Source: Chrysophaeum taylorii (Eukaryota > Sar > Pelagophyceae > Pelagomonadales > Pelagomonadaceae). Taken from it: a stretch of DNA of 64,000 nt. Within the stretch, counting starts at the first letter, position 1, and each line of letters opens with the position of its first letter. Below, piece by piece: positions 1 to 9,661 of this stretch. Both the position numbers and the translations under genes were made by a program. Below the pieces are notes generated by a model. It ran no database searches. It was not told where the DNA came from and saw only the letters and a program-made list of their open reading frames with translations. Location of the stretch: assembly GCA_029834535.1 (NCBI GenBank), contig JAQMWT010000566.1:1-64000 (forward strand), written 5' to 3'.

Positions 1-1048
1 TCCGTCATTTTCGTTGCATCCGGGGGTTCTGCACGCGTTGACGGAGCTGTCGATCGTCCTCCCGTCGGTCTCTCCGTGGGCCTGCCGTCGTTGTAGTCTA
101 GCTCTTCTTCCTCGTCGTCAACTTCTGTGTCGTGCTCTTCTTCATCGTCGTCATTATCATCATCGTCATTCCGCTCGCTCGTCTCATCCTGACGGCTTGG
201 CGGTTCTTCATATCGTAGCTGCTCGACGGCATCATCATCGTCTTCCATATCGGCTCTGGCTCGTTCTAGTCGGCCGAGATCAGAGCGGGTCCAAATGGTT
301 GAGTCGTCGTCGTTCTCGTGCTCCTTCGTCTCTGGAACTTTTAATCGTCCACGACACGCGTAATATCGTCGTTGCGTGCGTCTTCCACCGACAAATCTAT
401 CAGTCCGGTGGGCGGCAGAACTCGTCTCTGCCCGGCAATCAATGCCTTATCCGTGAGTTGCGATCTCACACCGCGCCTGCGGCAGCGTTACCCGGTTGCG
501 CGTCGGCTAGCACCGAATCGCGCGTCGTCACTACCGACGAAGTAACGTATCCGGCCGGGAACTTTCCCACGGCAGTGGTCCTTCTGGAATCCTTGTCGGC
601 GCGCTTGATCAGAGCGCGCACGGCTTGTCGGACCGGACCGTGTAGAGAATGCAAGATGCACTATTTCGCTGCGACCGATATAGTCGCTCGAATCTCGTAT
701 TCCTCCACCACCTGTGGCGTAAGGAGAATTTTAGGGGCTACCTGGCGTGCCTTCGAATCCTGGCTCGCCGCTCGCGTCCGTGCCCTTGGTGGAGTCACTG
801 GACGAGGATGGCCGTTCTCCCGCCACACAACCACAAACAACTTCCGTGCCTGGTCCTCACAACTTGAGGATCGGCTGTTGCTTTATGATCAAAGGTACAT
901 CGAAACACAGAAACCAGGGTGACGCATGTCACGGATAAGGAAGATGATGTCATAGAACACTGACATCATCAGAACGGAGTAGGGTGCCCCTGATAAGGGG
1001 GGGCCCTAGAAGAGGGGTAAGCCTTAGGAGGCGGGAGTTGCCGCCACA
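1..1048 (-). mobile_element. Ty3/gypsy-type LTR element, 5' end only
   Basis: This is the 5' part of an LTR retroelement on the minus strand that continues past the left edge. Its 5' LTR is at 713-1048. Leader sequence follows leftwards, and from about 248 to the edge an open minus-strand stretch encodes a very acidic, Asp/Glu-rich protein with low-complexity Arg/Pro/Thr segments, which fits the start of a gag region. The family assignment comes from the second copy at the right edge, whose LTR matches and is followed by a recognisable gypsy-type integrase. Only the 5' end is visible, so whole or broken cannot be judged. Treated as a fossil copy. Confidence 0.6.
713..1048 (-). repeat. Long terminal repeat, gypsy-type, copy 1
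   Basis: A 336-bp repeat bounded by the perfect 7-bp inverted ends TGTGGCG and CGCCACA (TG...CA). It matches 62569-62903 over its whole length in the same orientation. Because gag-like coding lies to its left on the minus strand, it is read as the 5' LTR. No target duplication can be checked, since the other end is outside the window. Confidence 0.75.
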
Positions 1049-1258
1049 CTTAGCGCTGGGGGGTCAGTATCCCCTGCCCGAGGCCTCCCCTATAGCGCGG
1101 ATGGATCGCCCCCCCCCCCCCCCCGAGGGCGACGGGCACCGCAGCACCTGAGGCTGAGTGGTTCTACGATGTAGGCTACAGTTCGGCAGGGAAATTGGGT
1201 TTCGAGGGGACAACGAGATACTGGGCGGGGGGGGGGTCGCGACCACCCAGCGCTTAAG
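1049..1258. repeat. Small inverted-repeat (MITE-like) element abutting the LTR
   Basis: The segment opens with TTAGCGCTGGGGGGTC and closes with its imperfect inverse (GACCACCCAGCGCTTAA), so it is about 210 bp with inverted ends and no coding. Its first 160 bp recur at 61623-61781, and the AGCGCTGGGG end motif also occurs near 1305 and 62310. It is probably a non-autonomous DNA element. No clear target duplication was found, and long C and G runs make the ends uncertain. Confidence 0.5.
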
Positions 1259-1819
1259 TTTCGCGCCGAGGTGGAGGTCTGCGACCCTCAGCGCTAAAGT
1301 TTCAAGCTGGGGGAGGGTGGGGTTCCTCGCCGCGCATGTGGCGGTAACCCTTAAACTGCCATCCTTACCCCTAGTTCTATCGAGTTCTCTACCCACTTCC
1401 TGTTACTGGACTCTACTTCAACCCCTGACGCACGTATTTGTAACGCAGCCAAACGTCTACTCCTTTCAAATCGACTAATCTCAACCATAAATCATTTCAC
1501 GAGTCTTCGGATTGAAGCTCGTGGGCAGTTTGAAGGTTGATCGACAGGAAGGAAGCGCTCCTCAACCCGCTCGGCACCCTGACGTCGAGGGCACAGTCGA
1601 AGCAGGGTAAGAAGTCAGCGCGCATAATCCTTTCCTGCCGCAGCGCACATACGCCTACGCGCCTGTCTCTAGCCCTCGCTAGTCGCGCGGTGGTCTCATA
1701 CGCGAGGGCAAACCTGCCTTGCTTGCCAGGCGCTCCGGTCTTCAGAGCTAGCGCGAGGGTTAACCTGCCTTGCGTGCCAGGCGCCCCGGTCTTCAGAGCT
1801 ACCATTCTACGGACCGCCG
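1259..1819. other. Non-coding stretch
   Basis: No gene is recognisable. Open frames on both strands are short and composition-driven. The only clear structure is the 51-bp tandem duplication at 1702-1803. Confidence 0.5.
1702..1803. repeat. 51-bp tandem duplication, two copies
   Basis: Two adjacent copies of a 51-bp unit beginning GCGAGGG and ending TCTTCAGAGCTA differ at only a few positions. A recent local duplication. Confidence 0.75.
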
Positions 1820-2182
1820 CTAAATGAAGCTCGGCGGCTCTGTCGGGGGGGGAGCGCCTCTGAGAGCCTCGCGCTCTTCTCGGACACGGGCGCGAAAGGC
1901 TCGGATCATTTGGAGCGCCGCTGCAGAGAGATCACTGTGCCGTAGCCAAACGCGCGACTCCGAGCCGCAATACTCGACGAGGTGCTGAATGCGACCTCTT
2001 TTCGGCTCGGATCTCCTAATTTCTACAGTTTCAGGGATGCAAAGATCTGCCGCGATGCATGAGAGGCATGCATAGGGTCCAAGCGGGACTTCGGTGAGCC
2101 CTGAGCACTCGAGGTGTGCACGCACTCGTGGGGCTTCCTCGTGGTTACCGTCCGCACGCCACCCCCCCCCCTCCAGCCCCAA
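1820..2182 (-). pseudogene. Fragment with a PWWP-like strand pattern
   Basis: A minus-strand open stretch of about 120 codons with no ATG start. Its best part reads VEYCGSESRVWLRHSDLSA followed by an Arg/Glu-rich helix, which resembles the second half of a PWWP or Tudor-like fold. A homologous piece (YGSESRVWLSHSDF) is on the plus strand at about 61980-62140. Both copies sit beside the same LTR and inverted-repeat families, so it may be a transposon-borne or captured fragment. The fold assignment is weak. Confidence 0.35.
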
Positions 2183-2475
2183 ATGCCCTGCTGATCAGTA
2201 GCTTGACGAGTAGAAGATGTCTGGCGCAGCAATGCCAGTCGTCAAAGGGGCGCGACCCGAATTAATAAGAATAAGGAAGGTGGGGAAGAGGCGGGAGCGG
2301 CGGTCCGCCCCCGCCGCCGCGACCCGAATTAATAAGCGGTTGCGCGGGCGCGGGCCAGATCTGGACTGACCAAACTTGTACTTGAAGAAACCATGGATAG
2401 CGGTGAGGAAGAAGGGTAGCGTGTGATGAGTGGTAAAGAAACGCCCACCCAGAATAATGTTAAAAAAAAAACTGT

Positions 2476-2558
2476 CAAAAAGAAGACAGCAAGACAAAGA
2501 GCAGGAGTTCCTCCTGCTCTTTGGAACTCCTGCTCTTTGTCTTGCTGTGTTCTTTTTG
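2476..2558. repeat. 36-bp near-perfect inverted repeat (hairpin)
   Basis: The arms at 2476-2511 and 2523-2558 are reverse complements with one or two mismatches, around an 11-nt loop. One arm contains AAGACAAAGAGCAGGAGTTC. No coding function is evident. It could be a MITE core, a hairpin RNA source or a transcription end. Confidence 0.7.
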
Positions 2559-2760
2559 CCTCTCTCTGTTTCGCTTCCTCCCCATTATTGCACCCCTGCT
2601 TTTGTGCTGCCCTCCATTGCGCTTTCTTGCTTTTCTCACAGTAGTCTTTTTTCTTCTGCACCTCATTTTGTTACCAAGGGTGCGGCGTGCGCAAAAAGTG
2701 TGTAAATCGCGCCGAGTTCAGTCACAGCCACCCTCGGCGACGAAGGTCCCGATCCCCAAG

Positions 2761-3065
2761 TTCAAATCAGCCACATATCTATTCAGCCCCACATCGCTCG
2801 TGGTGTCTGTCTTCAAGGCCCGACGCGAGATAACGCGCGAGGTGCGGCTGCAAGACGAGATGCGCCAGGAGAAGATGATGTAAGCTGAGACAGCCCGTTA
2901 CCTCACCAGCGTCGGCTTCAGCTCTACCTCCAACCCGAACCCCTCCGAATCCAGCGACCCCGGACGCAGCTCCTCCGGCACCTCTGGCACCTTGAGCACC
3001 TTCAACTGCCGACGAGCTCGACGCAATCTAGGCGACGCCCCAGCAGAAGAAGCCACTCACTCCCC
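2761..3065 (+). repeat. Dispersed coding-like repeat, copy A
   Basis: About 300 bp recur in inverted orientation at 25925-26220, more than 90% alike by eye. Translation on this strand includes VFKARREITREVRLQDEM and, further on, ARYLTSVGFSS and FNCRRARRNLGDA. The larger length differences between the copies are 3, 9 and 12 nt, as if a frame had been kept. Both copies share a TAA in that frame, so it is either the true end of a protein or the copies are non-coding. I do not recognise the protein. Confidence 0.6.
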
Positions 3066-3249
3066 TGTACCACGAGGTTTTGGAACAAAGCGAGTACCAG
3101 GTTGTTTTGGACCTGTGCTACCAAAACGACGGAGTGGGGGGACGGAAAAGAAAAATTAAAATCATCGAAAATCGATCGTCGTCGTAACCACCGCACCAAC
3201 ACGTTCTTTGGACCGACGAGAAAGAAGTCCGTCAACCACGAACCGTCAT

Positions 3250-3661
3250 AGGAAGAGAAGAAGAAGAAGAAGAAGAAGAAGAAGAAGAAGAAGAGCCCAC
3301 ACCGCGCTGGGACGGACGACGACGATGATGACCTCGACCTACAGTTCTGCATCGGAGCCATCATCGTTTCGGCCCTCGCTCTTCTGCTGGTGGGCGCCGC
3401 CAACCTACGATGATGATGATGATGATGTACGCGGCGTCTGACGACACAATATCGAGCGTATCTTGTGTCGCGCGCGCAACGAGAAAGAAGACAACAAAAT
3501 TCAGAAGAAGAAGAAGAAGAACAAGAAAAAGCGCGCGCGCCGGAGGTCGTCGTCGTACCCAGCACGCGACTTTGTTGAAGGAACACGAGGTGCGGCCGTC
3601 TACAAATGTACGCCAGTGGACATGCCTGCGTCGCGGGTGAGCGGTGGGGGGAGGCGCGCAT
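3250..3661 (+). CDS. Candidate exons of an unknown single-pass membrane protein
   Basis: On the plus strand an AAG repeat encodes a Lys tract, followed by an Asp run and a clear membrane segment (FCIGAIIVSALALLL). Removing a possible 67-nt intron (3390-3456) would join this to a basic tail beginning RILCRARNEKEDNK, as in the cytosolic tail of a type I membrane protein. No start codon, upstream exon or family is recognised, and the proposed acceptor (GAG) is weak. The region is low-complexity and could be non-coding. Confidence 0.25.
3257..3294 (+). repeat. (AAG)n microsatellite
   Basis: About twelve AAG triplets in a row; a shorter, broken AAG tract lies near 3505-3530. Confidence 0.85.
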
Positions 3662-3718
3662 ACATGAGGTCGGCGACGCGCGTAGCCTGCGGTCGTCGCC
3701 GCCGCGGCGTGAGTTATT

Positions 3719-4465
3719 TCAACGCAGAAACTGACGCACGTGTGTCGCGTTGACGGCGATCCCGCCGAAGGCGTAGTTGTTCTCGGTTTTGCCCTCGGCC
3801 GTTTTGTAGAGCCGGAACCATTCTCTCACCGCATGTACTCGGTGCACCGGCACGTCCGCCACGTCGCGCCACAAGACCCCAGGGTCGGAAAGATCGTCGA
3901 CGTCGACAACGAGGAGCTTCCAGTCCGTCTCACCGCCGTCGATGAGCGCGAGAGCGCCCAGGACCCGCCTGGTAGCCGGACGTCGCGAGGCCGACGCCGA
4001 AATTACTCACACGCGTTGGACGGCGCCGCGGGGACAGGGCTTTGCGTTGAGCTGGAGGACGTCGATGGGGTCGTTGTCGCCGCCGAGGCCCGTATCGGGG
4101 TCGGGGGTCAAGGGGTCTTCCCACGTCTGCGCGATGGCGCCGTAGTTGACGATCGAGCGGCCGTATTCGTAATACCGCAGCGAGCCGTCTTTGTGTCTGT
4201 CTTGAATCACGGGGTTGAAAGCGTGGCTCTTGTGGATTTCCATCTTGGCCGTCGTTCCGAGGGGAATCTCGCACACGAAACACAGGAAGCCGTCGACGCT
4301 AAAGGGAACGTCGTGCCAGGGGCTGATGGCCTCCCCATCGTAGGAGTAGACGATGTTCCCTTCCCCCACTTGCGCGACCGTCAAGAGCGACCGATCGAAC
4401 TCGGAGGCAACGATCTTCGGCGCGTAGGCCTCGAGACACACCACCACACAAACGAACAACAGCAT
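3719..4465 (-). CDS. Secretory or organellar inorganic pyrophosphatase
   Basis: Family I soluble inorganic pyrophosphatase, hydrolysing PPi to two phosphates with bound Mg2+. Exon 1 (4465-4011) carries a hydrophobic leader (MLLFVCVVVCLEAYA), the motif EIPLGTTAKMEI (about residues 66-77), NYGAIAQTWEDP and the signature DNDPIDVL (about 129-136). Removing a 42-nt intron (4010-3969, GTGAGT to CCAG) restores the conserved continuation VLGALALIDGGETDWK, then a 70-residue C-terminal region ending at TGA 3721-3719. The product is 234 aa. The ATG at 4465 is the first in frame, although the frame is open further upstream. The leader implies import into the ER or, in a complex plastid, onward transport. 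The eukaryotic PPase assignment is secure; location is inferred. Confidence 0.9.
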
Positions 4466-4605
4466 CGGCGTCTGAAGGGTAAGGAACACTCGCAACCGAA
4501 AACGTATTTGTAGAAAATCAAATCTTTGGGCGCGAAACCGACGACGACGACGACGAAAGACGACGACGACGACGATGGGATCAAGGGGATATTAACAACC
4601 CCTTG

Positions 4606-5361
4606 ATGGGATCGGCGCAGTCGAGCTCGGAGACCTACTTGTCGGCGTTTCTCTTGTGCGGCGGCGGCGATGCCGTCGACGATAAGGCCATTCAACGCTA
4701 CGCCGCGCGCCAGAACACGCCTCGCATCATGGCCGCACCGCACATGCCGGTACACGACTCCGCCAAACTCTTTCTGCGCGAGTTCAAAAGGATGCTCAAG
4801 ACCGGCGGTTTTGTGGTTCAGAAGTACTCGAGGACTGGGCGTGCGGCGGTTCGTGTGCTGCGCTTGGATCCACAAGAGTCGATGCTCGTGTGGGAAACTA
4901 AGAAGACGGCCAGAATAGCCAACGGCGACAGATTCGACCACTTGCTGTTGGGGGACATCGCCAAAATCAAGCTAGAAACGCGGGCAACTAATACCGATCT
5001 TCTCAACGGCGACGCAACTTGCCTCGTCTCGGTCGAAGCTTCCGAACGTCGCTTGCTCCTCGGCTTCGAGTCTGAAACGCGCTCCCAGATGTTCGCCGAC
5101 GGCATGTCCCTCCTTCTTGCGGGTCGATCAACTTCGAAGATGACGACGACCACGATGACGACGACAACGACGACAACTCCTCCCAATCCTCCTCCGAGCT
5201 GGGCCGATGGCGACGTCCGAGCCAACGGCCTCTTGAGGACTTCCCCACCCCGGCCAACCGCATCGCCGCTCCAGCCTCTCACCACGCAGTCAACGTCAAG
5301 CTCACCGTCGCGAGATGTGCCGCTGCTGTTGGAAAAAAGGTGCCAGACAGTGGCGCTTTAA
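4606..5361 (+). CDS. PH-like domain protein with N-myristoylation signal
   Basis: 251 aa. The ATG at 4606 gives MGSAQSSS, a standard N-myristoylation context, suggesting membrane attachment. Residues about 45-170 look like a pleckstrin-homology-type fold: GGFVVQKYSRTGRAAVRVLRL, then LVWETKK, LLLGDIAKIKLE, and a closing amphipathic helix (FADGMSLLL). The C-terminal 80 residues are Thr/Pro/Ser-rich and include a polyThr tract encoded by an ACG repeat. It is divergent from the pyrophosphatase, with 140 bp between starts. The ligand is unknown. A lipid or calcium-signalling adaptor is plausible, but the function is inferred only from the fold. Confidence 0.65.
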   Translation: MGSAQSSSETYLSAFLLCGGGDAVDDKAIQRYAARQNTPRIMAAPHMPVHDSAKLFLREFKRMLKTGGFVVQKYSRTGRAAVRVLRLDPQESMLVWETKKTARIANGDRFDHLLLGDIAKIKLETRATNTDLLNGDATCLVSVEASERRLLLGFESETRSQMFADGMSLLLAGRSTSKMTTTTMTTTTTTTPPNPPPSWADGDVRANGLLRTSPPRPTASPLQPLTTQSTSSSPSRDVPLLLEKRCQTVAL

Positions 5362-5457
5362 TAATATTAATAATAATTTAATCCCGAGCGGCTGGTTTGC
5401 GATGGTGAGAGATAGCCAGCCACTTTTAAAAGGCAGCAGACTCGAAAGCACGAGAAC

Positions 5458-7827
5458 ATGGCATCGTATGGCGCCCACGGTCAGTACGTAGATGCCTGCG
5501 CGTGCGACAATTTGAGGCTCACTTCGACACGCGCCCTCGGTGTGTTGTGCATCCTTTGTCTTGTGCTCCGGCTTGCGGGAGGGAGAAGTAGGATTCGGGT
5601 TGAATGTATCTTGCAGCTCGAAACACGTGGCGATTGCGTCATGGCGTCCAGGATGCGGCATGGCCCGAGGCTCGGCGATTTGTTGCCCGTCCGGAGTCAT
5701 CCTCGAGCCACGCGCAACGGTGGCTCGGTGAAATTGCCAGACTTACCGGCAAGCCCAAAAAAAGTCGACGAGCATTGTCCGCCGATCAAAACTACGCCAA
5801 GAATCAAACCGGTAGGATCACAAGAGGAGTCGCTGGAGAGCCCTGAGTGGCTGTACATGAGCTCGTGCGGCGGGTCAAAGAAGAACAGCGTGGTTTCGAG
5901 GTTCAGTTTCCCTTCGAAAAAGAGCGTTGACCTGCGACACATGAAGCAACTGCCGCCTGAATTGCGGCACGTCGACGCGAGACACCTCGAGGAGCTGACC
6001 AGATACATTGAAAGAGAACTGAAGGCGCGCGGGTGCGAAGATGCCGGCTTGCCGTCGCTGGCTCGTATGGCAGTGTTCGAGGAGGCCATGGATCGGTTGC
6101 TCGCGCGGTGCTACGCGTACCGCCCGTTCCTCGAGATATACCGACGGGAGCAAGCTCGGCTGCGCAAAGTTTACGTGGATCGCGCCGCAGAAATACCGGC
6201 GCTCCGGGTTCGCGCCGAAGCGTTGCAAGCAAAGGCCGACACGAAACTGGAATTTGAGCTCCAGGCGGCTGTCGCGACGGTGAGCGAGCTGGAAAAAAAA
6301 ATTGCCGAGCTCGAAGGCGCGGTCCTGGCGTCAGCGGAACAGGTCACCACGATCCAGACCCAGAAATTGGAGGCCGAAGAGGCATGCAAGAAAGAAGTCG
6401 ACGAGGTCCGCGACCTTCGGCGATCACAGGCAATGCTCACTTCTGGGCTGAGTCGCCTCGAGGAGGAGCGCGACCGTGCCGTTCAATTGGAAGCAACGTA
6501 CAAGGCCGAGGTGCTCAGCTTGCGCGTCGCGCTCGACAAAGAAAAGTGTGAATCGGAACGCCTGAGGGGTCACATCAACGAGCTCGAGATTCTAAGGTTG
6601 GAGGAACGCAGGAAATTAGTGTCTGAAATGGAAGAACGCTTGAACCTCGTTACTCAAGAGCTCGAGGACGAGCGCGAGGCCCATCGTACGCTACTACACA
6701 GGACCGTCGGCACACCCACAGCGCCTACGCCGCCGCCGCACGGCGCTAGCGGCAGCTCGCGTTGCGTTTCGAGTGCCAGCGCTGCGACGACCAGCGACGA
6801 AGATCGACGCAGTACGCAGATTTCTCCGTCGCGAATCGACGACACGAAACTCGATGGTTCGAACTACAACCCGCCCGGCGCGTTCTTCGAGGCACATGGT
6901 CTGGACGAGACGGTACCAATGTATCTGCGGTTCGATGGTCGAGTGAAGAATTGGGCGATATCAAAACGGGAAACGGAAAAGATGATCAATGATATCTGGA
7001 GTGCCAAGGAGGCCGCCGAAAAGGAACCTTCCACGCCGCGAGTTCCACTCTCGTCGTACTTGTACACATATCTCGTCGGCCGCTTCCAGTCGCACGTGCT
7101 CGCCGTCGAATGGGCCTACAACCTCCTCGACGGCCTCAATCGATACATCGCCGATTCGGACTGTAGTCTATTCCTCAAAATCCTCGCTGGTGACATCCCG
7201 GAAGAGATTCGAATGGACCAGCTCACCATGCTCGTCGAAGTGCTTCAAGCCATGGAGAGAGAGGATAAAGCGTTGAACCAAGGCCAAGCTAGTGGCACCC
7301 TAACTGTCGCGGCAGCTATGGGGGCGCTCAAGAGACTGCTCAGAGCAAAATCGGAGAAGAATATCGTGCGTCTGAGGCGACAACTCGTGCTCGAAGTTCA
7401 AGATGACCCCAGAAACTTGGTCGACTATCGCAGTCTCTTGCAATCCGATGAGGACGGGAACCAAAGTGACTTCTGCGAGCTCCTGCGCGAGCAGCACGTC
7501 GAGGAAATTCTCGAGTTCTCAGACCACATCGCGAGCCGAGTTCGTGAGGTCCACGCCATATATATCATGAACAACCCCGACGTTGAGGACAAAGCCAAAA
7601 TGCCTCTGGGGATGTTCCGCAACGCGATCACCATGGCCGACCCAAACAAGTCTCATGACGATGTCAAGGTGTATCTTGCCTGTGGCGCTTGTTGCGGCCC
7701 AGAAAACGTTGCCGAACTCGAGCAGCAAAAATTTGGCTGCGTCGTTGAAACCTTCCTAAAAGGCCTCTGCAAGTGCCTTCTCAAGCCTTCGCCTCCCACA
7801 TCCTGCACGGTGGGTGCGCCTAGTTGA
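5458..7827 (+). CDS. TSNAXIP1-domain coiled-coil protein, probably ciliary
   Basis: 789 aa if translated from the ATG at 5458; the true start may be the later Met before RHGPRLGDLL (about 5652), where the protein becomes hydrophilic and conserved-looking. Residues about 165-250 (LPPELRHVDARHLEELTRYI ... RCYAYRPFLEIYRRE) match the N-terminal domain of translin-associated factor X-interacting protein 1. A long coiled coil follows to about residue 415, then a Ser/Thr-rich linker. The last 330 residues form a helical domain I cannot name. TSNAXIP1-type proteins are linked with cilia and sperm, which fits the next gene, an axonemal-type EF-hand protein on the same strand. Confidence 0.7.
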   Translation: MASYGAHGQYVDACACDNLRLTSTRALGVLCILCLVLRLAGGRSRIRVECILQLETRGDCVMASRMRHGPRLGDLLPVRSHPRATRNGGSVKLPDLPASPKKVDEHCPPIKTTPRIKPVGSQEESLESPEWLYMSSCGGSKKNSVVSRFSFPSKKSVDLRHMKQLPPELRHVDARHLEELTRYIERELKARGCEDAGLPSLARMAVFEEAMDRLLARCYAYRPFLEIYRREQARLRKVYVDRAAEIPALRVRAEALQAKADTKLEFELQAAVATVSELEKKIAELEGAVLASAEQVTTIQTQKLEAEEACKKEVDEVRDLRRSQAMLTSGLSRLEEERDRAVQLEATYKAEVLSLRVALDKEKCESERLRGHINELEILRLEERRKLVSEMEERLNLVTQELEDEREAHRTLLHRTVGTPTAPTPPPHGASGSSRCVSSASAATTSDEDRRSTQISPSRIDDTKLDGSNYNPPGAFFEAHGLDETVPMYLRFDGRVKNWAISKRETEKMINDIWSAKEAAEKEPSTPRVPLSSYLYTYLVGRFQSHVLAVEWAYNLLDGLNRYIADSDCSLFLKILAGDIPEEIRMDQLTMLVEVLQAMEREDKALNQGQASGTLTVAAAMGALKRLLRAKSEKNIVRLRRQLVLEVQDDPRNLVDYRSLLQSDEDGNQSDFCELLREQHVEEILEFSDHIASRVREVHAIYIMNNPDVEDKAKMPLGMFRNAITMADPNKSHDDVKVYLACGACCGPENVAELEQQKFGCVVETFLKGLCKCLLKPSPPTSCTVGAPS

Positions 7828-8492
7828 GGATAGGATGCTGTCCCTTTCTTCCTCACTCTTCCGAATTCAACTGCACTGGAAGTTGGGAAAGTCAGAATAT
7901 AGTGTATGCAATAATAACTCCGTGGGATCTTTACTACTAATCGGCAGATGCTTGTTTGTCTGTCTGTCTGCACCTGGGGCGTAGGTGCATCTCGTTTCCC
8001 GCCGGTGCCGAGTGCAGTTTTTGGCACGGTTGCGGCGACACAAGCCCGCCTGGATCTATAGCTTAATATTGCGGATGGCAGCTTCCCCCAGGCTCAGAGA
8101 GCCAGAATGGATGATCGCTCAAAGGAAGAGGAACACAAAAAAGAGAGAAGACCAAAGACGAGCGCAGAGGACCGCGAGGAGAAAGCAAAAAATGCAACGC
8201 AGACGGGAGAAGGCAGGGAGAGATGACTTTACTAGCTAACTATGAGCCAGCCCAGTGCACGTGGCGTAGGATATTAATCCTAGTTCCGTAGCGCGCGGGA
8301 TCAGGATCACAGGGCAGCTAGACGAGGGACGCGGAAAGGCGAGTCGGGGGACACTTGATAGCCTGTCGCCATGCGGCACGGAGAGGGTGTATCAGGACTC
8401 CGCTCATATTTGTGTTTTGACCTGATGAAGGGTCATCGAAAGTATCCACAGTATGTATCTATCTACATGATTGGCTTGTGCCCAAAACCACC
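7828..8492. other. Intergenic stretch with short repeats
   Basis: No gene seen. It holds a short TGTC microsatellite at 7948-7972, preceded by ACTACTAATCGGCAGATG, a phrase that also precedes the TTTG tracts at about 17090 and 18105. At 8224-8270 lies a copy of a weak 45-bp dispersed motif (core CAGCCCAGTGCA) also seen near 14070 and 35527. Confidence 0.5.
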
Positions 8493-9242
8493 ATGCCAAA
8501 AGAGTCGAGCGAGGTGGCGCTCCAGGGCCAAGAGGAAAGGGTGCGGTTGAGTCCTCACCACGCTCGACTCGTGCCATAGGACGTGCGACGCGTGTTCGAG
8601 TTCCTTGCTGGCAACGCTGCCCGGGCTCGACGCGAGGCACTGCCGCAAAAGTTAACGATAAAAAAAAATCTGCTGCTAGAACAGCAAAAGAAAGGGGATG
8701 AGGTAGGGAAAGACATCGAGCTTTCAATGGAAATCGCGGCAATCGAGAACGAGATTAATCAGATGAAGGCTGTCGAGGAACGAGTCATCACCGTAAAAGA
8801 CTTGGACAATGCCCTGCGCACCATGGGGCGTCACTGCAACAAAAAGCAGCTCGAGTACATGATTTGGGAAGTCGACGAGAACCTCGACGGCGTCGTCGAC
8901 TGGGAAGAGTTCAAACTAATGTACCATCGAAACATTACCGACGAGACAGGATTGGAGCCGTTCGAGCTATTCAACATCGTGCAGTTTATGACGTACTTAC
9001 CCTCGTTGCGCATCGACAAGGACTTTAAAGCGCAAATCACCGAAGACGATACAATGAGCACTCTCTTCGCGAGGTATGGCCACGACCAGCGATACGGCCG
9101 GGTCCACGTTGAAAAAATAATGTCGAGGCTCTTTGGGGACAAGCTCAAGGCCCAAAAAGGTGAAGGCGTCTTGTCGTTGGTTGACTACTTGAAGGTCGTG
9201 GGCGTTCGTAATTACGAGAGGAAGCGATCTTCCTGGGTATGA
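8493..9242 (+). CDS. EF-hand protein of axonemal type
   Basis: Calcium-binding protein of about 236 aa. One canonical EF-hand loop is clear (DENLDGVVDWEE). The preceding helix (KKQLEYMIWEV) and the following block (NITDETGLEPFELFNIVQFM) resemble flagellar EF-hand proteins. The coding frame is continuous from about 8580, but there is no ATG there. Starting at ATG 8493 and removing a 39-nt intron (8541-8579, GTGCGG to ATAG) gives an in-frame start. A 66-nt intron from 8514 is also possible. A downstream ATG at 8727 would lose the conserved-looking segment LTIKKNLLLEQQKKGDEVG. The EF-hand is certain; the exact start and axonemal role are inferred. Confidence 0.7.
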
Positions 9243-9661
9243 ATGAGTCCACGGGGACGGTACCCCCGTTTCGTGCATTCTTGTACTGGAGGTGTCCTTC
9301 GATGGACGCCCATACGAAACATGGCTCCTGGCAAGAGAAGCGTGAGGATAACGACACCGCGACTGTAAGAGAAATGTCCCGAAGCTTGTGCATCGACAGC
9401 CAGATGTGAGGCGCGGGCATCCTGGGGGTGGAGCATGAGGAAGGTGGGAATCCCGGCGATGTTGGGATTGCGGACATGCGCAGTGTTGCCGGTTTTTAGT
9501 GCGCCGAAGTAGTCGTCTTCGTAGGCGTAGTCTTCGGACGGGCTTCCCCGGCTTCGTAGTCCCCTGACTGACTCAAGATGATTTCGAATCACAGTTTGTA
9601 GGAATTTAATTAGCTGCTATGGTGTGCTCATAGCAAGATGTCGAGGTAGTCACCCGAACGC

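Noticed and set aside
14-922. A 300-codon plus-strand open frame at the left edge
   Set aside because: Its His/Arg/Ser-rich composition is the mirror of the acidic minus-strand gag-like frame, and it runs straight through the LTR; no ATG start.
3002-3661. 219-codon minus-strand frame with His and Phe runs
   Set aside because: It is the complement of AAG, GAT and TCG repeats; homopolymer runs and no motif.
9212-9592. Minus-strand frame of 126 codons with a hydrophobic segment overlapping the EF-hand gene end
   Set aside because: No ATG before the hydrophobic part and it overlaps the EF-hand coding region; probably 3' untranslated antisense, though not fully excluded.
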